DNA of 7,935 nt from contig JBBDXI010000018.1 of the NCBI GenBank assembly GCA_040902425.1, positions 1-7,935 on the forward strand, in the 5' to 3' direction. The notes under the pieces were generated by a model, which was not told where the DNA came from, made no database searches, and saw nothing but the letters and a program-made list of their open reading frames with translations. The translations under genes were made by a program, and so were the position numbers. Source of the stretch: JBBDXI01 sp040902425 (GTDB taxonomy: Bacteria > Planctomycetota > Phycisphaerae > Phycisphaerales > UBA1924). Positions 1 through 5,715 of this stretch are shown here, in pieces. The stretch's first letter is position 1. Each line of letters begins with the position of its first letter.

Positions 1-987
1 CCCGTCAACAACCTCTTCAACATGCCCCAGGCCATCAACGCCGCCGGCCAGACCGTCGGCTACGGCTTCAACTACGCCGGAAACATGCGCCCCTTCGCCT
101 GGCAGCAGGGCGACCTCGCACCCCTCATCCACCCCGCCGCCCACCGCTCCTTCGCCACCGGCATCAACAACGCCGGCCGCGTCGTCGGCGCCGGCTACAT
201 CCTCAACACCTCCGGCGAGATCACCCGCTCACGAGCCATCAAGTGGACCGCCGGCGTCCCCCACGACCTCGGCACCCTCGGCGGCCAGCACGCCGTCGCC
301 CTCGCCATCAACAACGCCAACGATATGGTGGTCGGCTTCTCCAGCACTCCGACGGGCCAGGTCAAGGGCTTCCTCTATGCCAATAACACGATGACCGCGC
401 TCCCCGGCCTCCCCGGCGCCAGCGAGTGCTACCCCTATGACATCTCGGACACCAAGTTCATCGTCGGCGCCGCCGTCGTCGGGCCGTCCACGAGGGCCTT
501 CCGGCTCCGCAACGGCGCGATCGAGGAGCTCTCGATGCCCGCCGGGGCCCGGGCCGCCGCGGCCTATGGGACCAACATCTTCGGCGCCGCCGTCGGCACC
601 TTCGAGATCGACCTGAACACCGGCGCTCACGCCGCCGTCCTCTGGCGGGCCAACGGCCAGCGCGTGGACATGGGCAACCTCGGCGGCCCCATCCCCTACG
701 CCGTCGCCCGCGACATCAACAACCAGGGCCAGGCCGTCGGCAAGAGCCTCGGCGCCGACGGCGACTTCGCCGCCTTCCTCTGGCAGGCCGGCCAGCTCTA
801 CAACCTCCAGGACCACCTCGCCCCCGGCTTCGCCGGCACGCGCCTGCTCTCCGCCAGCGCCATCAACGACCACGGCGTCATCGCCGGCACCGCCCGCATC
901 GAGGGGCGCGAGATGGCCGTCGTCCTGACCCCCACGGTGGTCCCCACGCAGGCGTTCAGCCCGCCGATAACGTCCCTCCCCGAATAA
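1..987 (+). CDS. HAF-repeat protein, 3' part (5' end outside window)
   Basis: The frame is open from base 1 and ends at TAA 985-987, so only the C-terminal part (about 328 residues) is present; the ATG at 22 is internal. Counting from that Met, HAF-type repeats recur: an INxxGxxVG motif at residues 5, 48, 96 (variant), 232 and 281, paired with DLGTLGG (82-88), DMGNLGG (216-222) and short hydrophobic-aromatic strands such as AFLW. HAF-repeat proteins are usually exported and are thought to form a beta-propeller-like fold; their function is unknown. No anchor or sorting motif is seen at the C terminus, which ends in a Pro-rich tail after VVLTPT. Signal peptide and start must lie upstream. The next gene is 266 bases downstream, so the two need not share a transcript. 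The family call is firm; no enzymatic role can be supported. Confidence 0.85.
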   Translation, partial: PVNNLFNMPQAINAAGQTVGYGFNYAGNMRPFAWQQGDLAPLIHPAAHRSFATGINNAGRVVGAGYILNTSGEITRSRAIKWTAGVPHDLGTLGGQHAVALAINNANDMVVGFSSTPTGQVKGFLYANNTMTALPGLPGASECYPYDISDTKFIVGAAVVGPSTRAFRLRNGAIEELSMPAGARAAAAYGTNIFGAAVGTFEIDLNTGAHAAVLWRANGQRVDMGNLGGPIPYAVARDINNQGQAVGKSLGADGDFAAFLWQAGQLYNLQDHLAPGFAGTRLLSASAINDHGVIAGTARIEGREMAVVLTPTVVPTQAFSPPITSLPE

Positions 988-1171
988 CCCGCCCCCGTCC
1001 CGGCCCCAGGCCCGTTCCGCGCCGCCGCGGACCACCCGCCCCCACCTTACCCCTCTTCCCCAGCCCGCAAAAACCCCTTCCCGCCGCCGGGAAACGCACC
1101 CGACTCTGGTTTCCGCCCGCGACATTTCGGATTGTTCAACCTGATGCGCCCCCGCGGGCCGTCGACACGCA

Positions 1172-1190
1172 GGGCCGGCCGTACCGGCCC
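1172..1190 (+). other. Leader hairpin upstream of the exported-protein gene
   Basis: Arms GGGCCGG (1172-1178) and CCGGCCC (1184-1190) flank a CCGTA loop, about 63 bases before the start at 1254. In DNA this rich in G+C such a hairpin may be chance. The 988-1253 spacer also holds a 6-bp hairpin (TTCCCG 1078-1083 / CGGGAA 1088-1093) with no T-run after it on the plus strand. No convincing promoter boxes are seen in the spacer. Confidence 0.25.
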
Positions 1191-1240
1191 GACCATATCC
1201 GGGGCTCACAGGGAGTTGGCTTCAAGCAGGGGGACGCCCC

Positions 1241-1246
1241 AGGGAG
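1241..1246 (+). promoter_or_regulatory. Ribosome binding site (AGGGAG)
   Basis: AGGGAG lies 7 bases before ATG 1254. It fixes the start of the exported protein and fits the signal peptide that begins there. It is the only well-spaced Shine-Dalgarno site in front of a gene in this window. Confidence 0.7.
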
Positions 1247-1253
1247 TACGTCA

Positions 1254-2117
1254 ATGAAGGTCCTGAGTCTCATCGCGTGTGTCGGCCTCGCCGCGGCCAG
1301 CGCCAGCGGCCAGAACATCAACGGCTCCGGCCTGGTGGTCCTCCACCAGACCGCCAGCGGCGCCCTCTCCATGACGGGGAACTCCGCTGTTCATATCCCG
1401 ACGAGGGCCGCCTATGTGAACTCCAGCTCCAGCACCGCCGTGGCGACCCAGGGCTCGGCGTACCTGGATGTGCCGAACCTCTACATCGTCGGGAATGCCA
1501 GCTTCAGCGGCAACTCCGAGTGCTCGGGCACCGTGCACCGCGCGGCCGCGCCCTACTCCGACCCGCTCTGGGGCATGGCCATGCCCAGCTCCAACGGGAT
1601 GACGGACAAGGGCTCGATCAACAAGAGCGGCGGCGCCCACACGCTGCAGCCGGGGTACTACTCGGGCGGCATGCAGATCGGCAGCAACGCCGTCATCACC
1701 ATGTCCCCCGGCGTGTACCTCCTGGGCGCCAGCAGCCAGCTGAACGCCTGCACGATCTATGGCGCCGGGGTCACCATCGTCCAGCTCAACGGCCAGTTCC
1801 GCATGGCCGCGCAGTGCAGCATCACGCTCTCCCCGCCCTCCAGCGGCGCGACGAAGGACGTCTCCATCTGCCAGCCCTCGTACAACACCAACGAGATGCA
1901 CCTGGCGGGCGGCTCCAACGTGAACATCTCGGGCGCGGTCTACGTCCCGGGCTCCACGCTGAACCTCGTCGGGCACAGCTCCGTCCAGGGCGACGGGCCC
2001 CAGATGGGCGACCTCGTCATCGCCCTGAAGGTCTCCCTCGCCGGCACCGGCTCGATCAAGATCGGCAGCCCCGAAATGGCCGGCATCGAGATCCCCAAGC
2101 TGCCCCTGGCCGACTGA
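1254..2117 (+). CDS. Small exported protein with a TadG-like C-terminal passenger domain
   Basis: A 287-residue protein with an N-terminal signal peptide: MK, a hydrophobic stretch to about residue 16, then ASASGQ as a likely signal peptidase I site near residue 19. Cys9 follows LIA, but the hydrophobic part before it is too short for a lipoprotein signal. The mature part is Ser/Gly/Asn-rich with regular short strands. Residues about 131-240 resemble the domain at the C terminus of many TadG/TadE-like Flp-pilus proteins: LQPGYYSGG (131-139), MSPGVYLLG (150-158), GAGVTIVQL (170-178), LSPPSSGATKDVSIC (192-206), ISGAVYVPGSTLNLVG (225-240). That domain probably forms a beta-solenoid. No TadG N-terminal membrane helix and no Tad genes are present, so this is a free secreted or surface protein of unknown function. 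Start chosen from the AGGGAG site 7 bases upstream. A strong terminator follows, so it appears to be a single-gene unit. Confidence 0.8.
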   Translation: MKVLSLIACVGLAAASASGQNINGSGLVVLHQTASGALSMTGNSAVHIPTRAAYVNSSSSTAVATQGSAYLDVPNLYIVGNASFSGNSECSGTVHRAAAPYSDPLWGMAMPSSNGMTDKGSINKSGGAHTLQPGYYSGGMQIGSNAVITMSPGVYLLGASSQLNACTIYGAGVTIVQLNGQFRMAAQCSITLSPPSSGATKDVSICQPSYNTNEMHLAGGSNVNISGAVYVPGSTLNLVGHSSVQGDGPQMGDLVIALKVSLAGTGSIKIGSPEMAGIEIPKLPLAD

Positions 2118-2195
2118 CGGCGCCCGCCGACTCCCCGTGGCGCTGCGCCACCGGCCGCGCCCCTGAAGCCCGGCCCCGGCAGCCCCAGACCCAAC

Positions 2196-2229
2196 CAACC
2201 CTCCCGTGGCGACGGCCGCGGGAGGGTTG
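2196..2229 (+). terminator. Terminator hairpin after the exported-protein gene
   Basis: Arms 2196-2210 and 2215-2229 pair over 15 bp (one G-U) around a GACG loop; the outer 11 bp (CAACCCTCCCG / CGGGAGGGTTG) are perfect. Only a weak T-rich stretch follows (TTGTCGATT), so termination rests mainly on the stem. It lies 78 bases after the stop at 2117. Confidence 0.7.
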
Positions 2230-2241
2230 TCGATTGGGGAA

Positions 2242-2265
2242 GGGACGGAGGGACGGAGGGACGGA
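2242..2265 (+). repeat. Tandem repeat, 3 x GGGACGGA
   Basis: Three exact copies of the 8-mer GGGACGGA lie directly after the terminator, with a partial copy running on into 2266. It is non-coding and is a candidate for copy-number variation by slippage. Confidence 0.8.
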
Positions 2266-2273
2266 GTGATATG

Positions 2274-2334
2274 AGTGGCACAGGCGTCCCGCCTGTGCGC
2301 AGGTACGTTCACCGGCGGGAGTCCTTGTGCCACT
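2274..2334. repeat. REP/MITE-like imperfect palindrome (61 bp)
   Basis: The ends are an exact 9-bp inverted repeat (AGTGGCACA 2274-2282, TGTGCCACT 2326-2334). The arms stay alignable for about 25 bases with one indel and a few mismatches. Nested inside the left arm is a perfect 9-bp hairpin, GCACAGGCG-TCC-CGCCTGTGC (2278-2298). This looks like the dispersed palindromes I associate with planctomycete genomes. It lies between the terminator and the next promoter and has no coding capacity. Confidence 0.65.
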
Positions 2335-2374
2335 GGGAGGCTTGGGGGCTTGGACCAGCCGGGTTCCTGGCTGC

Positions 2375-2404
2375 TTGACACCGGGTGGCGATTAGCCCTA
2401 ACAT
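2375..2404 (+). promoter_or_regulatory. Sigma70-type promoter for the nuclease cluster
   Basis: A perfect TTGACA -35 box (2375-2380) is followed after 18 bases by TAACAT (2399-2404, four of six matches to TATAAT). Transcription would start near 2411, giving a leader of about 140 bases or more before the HNR gene. A 5-bp inverted repeat (CAGCC 2356-2360 / GGCTG 2369-2373) abuts the -35 box and could be an operator, but it is short. Confidence 0.55.
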
Positions 2405-2463
2405 ACCCCTTCTGACGGGGAACGGGTCCCCGCCGCGGCCGCACCACCGCCGGAAACGGCGGC

Positions 2464-2551
2464 TCTCCCCCCTCTCTTCGGTGCGGCCCCCAGCAGCAGC
2501 GGGCGGCGTCCTGGCCGCGGGCTTGTTTCTGCGCTCGGAAGAGGGGGGAGA
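2464..2551 (+). promoter_or_regulatory. Leader inverted repeat that pairs with the ribosome-binding region
   Basis: TCTCCCCCCTCT (2464-2475) is perfectly complementary to AGAGGGGGGAGA (2540-2551), which ends one base before ATG 2553. If transcribed from 2411, a 12-bp stem would cover the only purine-rich, Shine-Dalgarno-like stretch of this leader. A small CCGCCG-GAAA-CGGCGG hairpin (2447-2462) lies just upstream. A role in translational control is an inference; the base pairing is seen directly. Confidence 0.4.
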
Positions 2552-2619
2552 CATGGGGCATTCGGGGCACACACAGTGAGACGCTGATCCGCGCGCTGAA
2601 GGAGTTCGCGTCGGGGTCG

Positions 2620-3534
2620 GTGGGGCGGATCAGCATGCACCGGTTCTGCGAGGCGGCGCGGACGAGTGCGCCGGTCATCCGCCGGTGCTTCCCCGGGGGG
2701 TACCCGGAGTTCCTGGCGGCCGCGGGGCTGGGGGCGCGGTATGTGCGGTCGCACCTGGTGGATGAGTCGGCGCTGATGGAGGAGCTGGCGCGGCTCGAGC
2801 GGCTGAGCGGGCGCGAGCCGACGGTTGAGGATGTGAAGCGGCGCGGGTGGATCCGGCCGGACACGTACCGGCGGAAGATCGGGGGGTGGCGGAACGTGTC
2901 GAAGACGTACGCGCGGTGGAAGGCTCAGCAGCCGGCGGATCCGCGGCCCGGGCACGGGGCGCGGCCGGCGTGGCGGGCAGGGGCGGCGGGGGAGCAGGGG
3001 GCGGTGGGGGGGGCGGGGGCGGTGGTGGGGGCGCAGCGGGCGGAGGGCGAGGGGGGTGTGGGGGCAGTCGAGCGGGCGGCGGGGGCGGGGGCCGTTTCGG
3101 GGGCGGGCGAGCTGGCGACGACGCGGAAGGAACGGGCGGAAGGGGTCCGCGGCGAGCCCCTGGGCTTCCGCGGCCTCCTCCACGCCCCCATCAACGAGCT
3201 CGGCGTCATCCACCTCTTCGGCCTGCTCGCGGGCGAGCACTCCCTGGCCGTCGAGCACATCGGCCACGCCTACCCCGACTGCCGGGCGCTGCGCCCGGAG
3301 CCGGGGAGCCCCGGCCGCTGGCGCCGCATCGCGGTGGAGTTCGAGTACCGGAGCAGCAACTTCAGGGCCCACGGCCACAACCCGGCCCTGTGCGACCTGA
3401 TCGTGTGCTGGGACCACGACTGGCCGGAGTGCCCGGTGGAGGTGCTGGAGCTGCGGGGGCTGCTGCGGAGGGTGTCATCGTCACGGTCAAGAGGTCATGG
3501 GCGCGGTCAGACTGATCCGCGGGGAGTTCGATGA
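2620..3534 (+). CDS. HNR-repeat protein with putative nuclease-like C-terminal domain
   Basis: The annotated start is GTG 2620, but the same frame is open upstream, and codons from about 2578 complete the first homing-endonuclease-associated repeat (SETLIRALKEFAS then residues 1-38). A second repeat spans about residues 47-100 (GREPTVEDV, YRRKIGGW). Such repeats bind DNA and accompany nucleases. Residues 105-175 are a Gly/Ala-rich low-complexity linker. Residues 180-280 form a conserved domain: PINELGVIHLFG (190-201), PDC (219-221), VEFEYRSSNF (239-248), HGH (251-253), CDLIVCWDHDW (258-268), VEVLEL (273-278). The PD followed by ExE is compatible with a PD-(D/E)XK-like fold, though no canonical catalytic Lys is seen. 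The true N terminus is unclear: ATG 2553 gives an eight-residue frame that would join this one by a +1 shift. The 3' end overlaps the next gene by 38 bases. Domain calls are fairly firm; activity is inferred. Confidence 0.72.
   Translation: MGRISMHRFCEAARTSAPVIRRCFPGGYPEFLAAAGLGARYVRSHLVDESALMEELARLERLSGREPTVEDVKRRGWIRPDTYRRKIGGWRNVSKTYARWKAQQPADPRPGHGARPAWRAGAAGEQGAVGGAGAVVGAQRAEGEGGVGAVERAAGAGAVSGAGELATTRKERAEGVRGEPLGFRGLLHAPINELGVIHLFGLLAGEHSLAVEHIGHAYPDCRALRPEPGSPGRWRRIAVEFEYRSSNFRAHGHNPALCDLIVCWDHDWPECPVEVLELRGLLRRVSSSRSRGHGRGQTDPRGVR
2988..3031 (+). other. G-quadruplex-forming tract inside the HNR gene linker
   Basis: Five G-runs of 5, 5, 8, 5 and 5 bases (2988-2992, 2997-3001, 3006-3013, 3015-3019, 3027-3031) are separated by loops of 4, 4, 1 and 7 bases. 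This satisfies the usual G4 rule with room to spare. The DNA encodes the Gly/Ala linker. The runs are also prone to replication slippage and sequencing error. Confidence 0.6.
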
Positions 3535-4018
3535 TCCGTCGGCGCCCCGACCAAGTGGTACAGTGCTGGACATCATTGCTGACCAGGAATACCTGAAAGA
3601 GCCGACCGAGAGACTGATTGAGTGCTTGGAGAAGCGGCTGAGGGCGGCGTTGCCGTTGGCATTCAGGACTCGCAAGCCTGAGCACGAAAACGTCCTGAAT
3701 GACCAGATTCAGGCGATACTCAGTAGTGACGCTGAACAGCTAGTACGCGAGTTTCCTGTGTTGCGATATGGTACAGCGAAGACTATTCCGGATCATGCGA
3801 CCAGCTCGCTTGATCTGTTCATTGAAGCGAAGCTCCTTAGGGGTCGGACGACCGCGAGCAATCTGACGGATGAGATGGCAGCGGACACCGTCAAATATGG
3901 AAAGCATCGGAGGATTCTCTTTGTCCTCTACGATCCGGAGCGAGCGGTTGCCGATGATCGCACGTTTTCGGAGCCCTTTACGAAGGACGGGAGGTGCTCG
4001 GTATGCTTCGTGCGGTAG
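3497..4018 (+). CDS. Small PD-(D/E)XK nuclease-like protein
   Basis: A 173-residue protein with a clear PD-(D/E)XK signature: P98-D99, then E110-A-K112 in LDLFIEAKLL, followed by a helix (LTDEMAADTVKYG) and a strand (RILFVLYDPE). This order is typical of small restriction-endonuclease-like domains, in the style of DpnII/MboI C-terminal domains. No DNA-recognition domain is fused, so it may act with a partner or be a reduced copy. ATG 3497 lies inside the previous gene (38-base overlap), which would allow translational coupling; AAGAGG sits only 2 bases from it, too close for a good site. GTG 3563 is an alternative start that keeps the whole conserved part. Composition differs from its neighbours: 50% G+C counted at 3721-3780 and 55% at 3901-3960, against 77% at 3241-3300. 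That points to recent acquisition. Confidence 0.72.
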   Translation: MGAVRLIRGEFDDPSAPRPSGTVLDIIADQEYLKEPTERLIECLEKRLRAALPLAFRTRKPEHENVLNDQIQAILSSDAEQLVREFPVLRYGTAKTIPDHATSSLDLFIEAKLLRGRTTASNLTDEMAADTVKYGKHRRILFVLYDPERAVADDRTFSEPFTKDGRCSVCFVR

Positions 4019-4066
4019 AAGGCCTGCGATCGCAGTAGCGGCAGGAAGCCGTTATGCTTGCGTCTG

Positions 4067-4883
4067 ATGCCTCGATATCGCGAGATCATCTCGTACGTGG
4101 ACATGCTCAACCGCGAGGGCATCGCCCTCCAGAAGGGCATGAACTTCCGGGTCCGAGGCGGTGCGGCGGGGTACTCGATCATCCTGATGAGCGTGCGGAA
4201 GGGGGCGCCGTACCAGGACCAGTGGCACGACTCCGGGCCGCACGCGGGGCTGCTGGAGTACGAGGGGCACGATGTGCCCCGGCGGCGGGGCGGGCTGGTG
4301 AACCCCAAGCGTGTGGACCAGCCGATGGCCCTGCCGAGCGGGAGGCCGACCGAGAACGGGAAGTTCTACGCCGCGGCCACGGCCGCGGCGGCCGGNNNNN
4401 NNNNNGGCGGGTGAGGCGCCGCCGGAGATCGTGCAGGTCTACGAAAAGGTGGCCGACGGCATCTGGTCCGACTGCGGGCGGTTTGAGCTGGTCGATGCGG
4501 AGATCAAGGATGTGCCGGTGACGCCGCGTGCGAAGCGCACGCGAAAGGTGTTCCGGTTCTACCTGCGGCCGAGCGCGACGCCCGCGGCGAGGAGCCGCGA
4601 GGATGAACGCGTGCTCTCGATCGCGCGTCAGATCCCGACGGCCGTGAAGGTCGAGGTCTGGAAGCGGGACGCCGGCCGCTGCGTGCAGTGCGGGGCGACG
4701 GACAACCTGCACTTCGACCACGATGTCCCGTGGAGCAAGGGCGGGTCGAGCATCACCGCGGCCAACGTGAAGGTGCTGTGCGCGCGGCACAACCTGGAGA
4801 AGTCGGACAAGATTCTCAGCCTCGGGCCGCTGCTCGGGCCGCTGGTGGGGGCGGCGATTGCGGCGATGATGCGGGGGGCGTAA
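4067..4883 (+). CDS. HNH endonuclease with SRA-like N-terminal domain, split by assembly gap
   Basis: Two pieces in different frames make one protein around the 10-N gap. The N-terminal piece (MPRYREI..., to 4395) carries GYSIILMSVRKGAPY, LLEYEGHD and DQPM...ENGKFY; the C-terminal piece continues VQVYEKVADGIW, GRFELVDAEI and KVFRFYL. Their order resembles the SRA/YDG fold that reads modified cytosine (YxG, DQ...N, YDGLY, FRF-L), but it is divergent. A McrA-type HNH module follows: VEVWKRDAGRCVQCG, HFDHDVPWSKGGSS, LCARHNLEKSD. SRA-HNH fusions are known type IV, modification-dependent nucleases. ATG 4067 is chosen because family members, as I recall them, begin MPRYRE; TTG 4058, nine bases after AGGAAG, is the alternative. 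Frame is restored if the true gap is a multiple of three, including zero. The HNH call is firm; SRA is an inference. The 3' end overlaps the convergent DUF2726 gene by 68 bases. Confidence 0.78.
4396..4405. other. Assembly gap (10 N)
   Basis: Ten Ns interrupt the HNH gene in a GCC/GCG-rich stretch that is hard to sequence. As written they force a frame change and a false stop (TGA 4412-4414). Ten is a common placeholder length, so the real gap size is unknown. Confidence 0.95.
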
Positions 4884-5493
4884 CACGATCGGCTTTGCCG
4901 GAGGGAGTGGCAGAGGGAGCCGGCACGGTTCCCTCTGCGCCCGCAAGAGAAGCGGCAATCGCCTGGGCCAACTCTTCCCGCTTGTACCCCCGCGGGTCGC
5001 ACTTCCACCGGAGCAGCGGCACGCCCGCAGCCGCGAGGTTGGATTCGACGAGGGCGTCGCGCTGCTTGCGGCTCTCGCGCTGGTGGGAGGAGTCGTCGAG
5101 CTCGATGGCGAGGACGGGGCGGAGGGCCTTGGGCTCGCAGAGGACGAAGTCGACGGTCTTGCGGTCGATGCGGTTGAGCCAGGCCTGGCGGTCCGGGACG
5201 CCGGGCGGGAGGGAGACGAGGCAGGTGAGGGGCGTCTGGACGAAGAGGCGGTAGCCGCGGGGGGCGACGAGGGCGAGGAGGACATCGTGGAACTGACGCT
5301 CGGCGGCGGTGAGGAGGTAGTCGCGGCGCTGGAAGGCGGGCAGGGTGGTGGGGGCGGGGGCGGGCAAGGAACTGTCGCTGTCGGGGAGTGCCCGCGATCC
5401 GCGGCGCGCGCCGGTGGCCGCGGGCTTCTTGAGGAGCTGAACGACGATGAGGATGACGAGCAGGACGCCGATAAGGATGCCGAGTTGCCACAT
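4816..5493 (-). CDS. Membrane-anchored DUF2726 protein
   Basis: Start ATG at 5493-5491 gives 225 residues; a longer open frame reaches 5616 but adds a segment with no recognisable features, and the ATG begins directly at a membrane helix (WQLGILIGVLLVILIVVQLL, then KK). A Pro/Ser-rich linker follows, then a DUF2726 domain: LLTAAERQFHDVLLALV, DRKTVDFVLC, VLAIELDDSSHQ, RDALVESNLAAAGVPLLRW. DUF2726 is related to restriction-endonuclease-like folds; the Asp of VDFV and the Glu of IELDD would be the core acidic residues. Known members often join a membrane helix or topoisomerase zinc ribbon; their role is not settled. The helix followed by Lys-Lys suggests a cytoplasmic domain tethered at the inner membrane. 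The last residues (Pro/Ala-rich tail) are encoded opposite the end of the HNH gene. There is no Shine-Dalgarno site, and a TACACT box six bases before ATG suggests a leaderless transcript. Confidence 0.82.
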   Translation of the reverse strand: MWQLGILIGVLLVILIVVQLLKKPAATGARRGSRALPDSDSSLPAPAPTTLPAFQRRDYLLTAAERQFHDVLLALVAPRGYRLFVQTPLTCLVSLPPGVPDRQAWLNRIDRKTVDFVLCEPKALRPVLAIELDDSSHQRESRKQRDALVESNLAAAGVPLLRWKCDPRGYKREELAQAIAASLAGAEGTVPAPSATPSGKADRVTPPASSPQSPPPPAARAAARG

Positions 5494-5499
5494 AACGGG

Positions 5500-5505
5500 A
5501 GTGTA
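5500..5505 (-). promoter_or_regulatory. -10 box of a likely leaderless transcript (DUF2726 gene)
   Basis: On the minus strand TACACT is followed by CCCGTT and then the ATG. That puts the box at -12 to -7 if transcription starts on the A of the ATG. No -35 match and no Shine-Dalgarno site are seen. Confidence 0.45.
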
Positions 5506-5577
5506 CTGAAGGGGCTGGAGGGTCCGCGCGCAACAGAGCTGTGGGTGCGTGCCGCGAGGTTGTGGAGGGAACTTCCT

Positions 5578-5676
5578 CCGCCCCTCCGGGGCGGGGTTGT
5601 TGATGAGGGCTTCCACGGGTGGCGCGTCGCTGCGCGGCGCTTACCCGTGGCCACATTCCTGCGCCCCGCTGGGGCG
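5578..5676. repeat. Cluster of REP-like palindromes
   Basis: Three hairpins stand close together in the non-coding DNA between the DUF2726 and glycosyltransferase genes. They are CCGCCCC-TCC-GGGGCGG (5578-5594); an imperfect palindrome with exact ends CCACGGGT (5613-5620) and ACCCGTGG (5643-5650); and CGCCCC-GCT-GGGGCG (5662-5676). They resemble dispersed repeats that I associate with planctomycete genomes. No gene is seen in 5494-5756. Confidence 0.55.
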
Positions 5677-5715
5677 AAGGCATCGACCGCGCATGGCTGG
5701 GCCCGAGTCACCGCG

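Noticed and set aside
1078..1093. Terminator for the HAF-repeat gene
   Set aside because: Only a 6-bp stem with no T-run on the plus strand, and 91 bases past the stop; the A-run before it would fit only a minus-strand transcript, and no minus-strand gene is present.
229..1209. Long minus-strand open frame opposite the HAF-repeat gene
   Set aside because: Low-complexity Gly/Ala/Arg shadow caused by high G+C; the plus strand has clear HAF repeats in the same place.
2242..2334. CRISPR array
   Set aside because: The 8-bp tandem units have no spacers, and the palindrome next to them is a single element.
2385..2579. 64-codon plus-strand frame beginning with GTG in the leader
   Set aside because: It starts inside the promoter spacer and has no domain; only its last eight codons matter, as the possible true start of the HNR gene.
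1251..2864. 537-residue minus-strand open frame
   Set aside because: It runs across the exported-protein gene, a terminator and intergenic palindromes; its composition is a frame shadow and it has no recognisable domain.
2620..4883. Mobile intron or intein with homing endonuclease
   Set aside because: The HNR and HNH parts suggested it, but no split host gene, intein motifs or group I intron core are seen.
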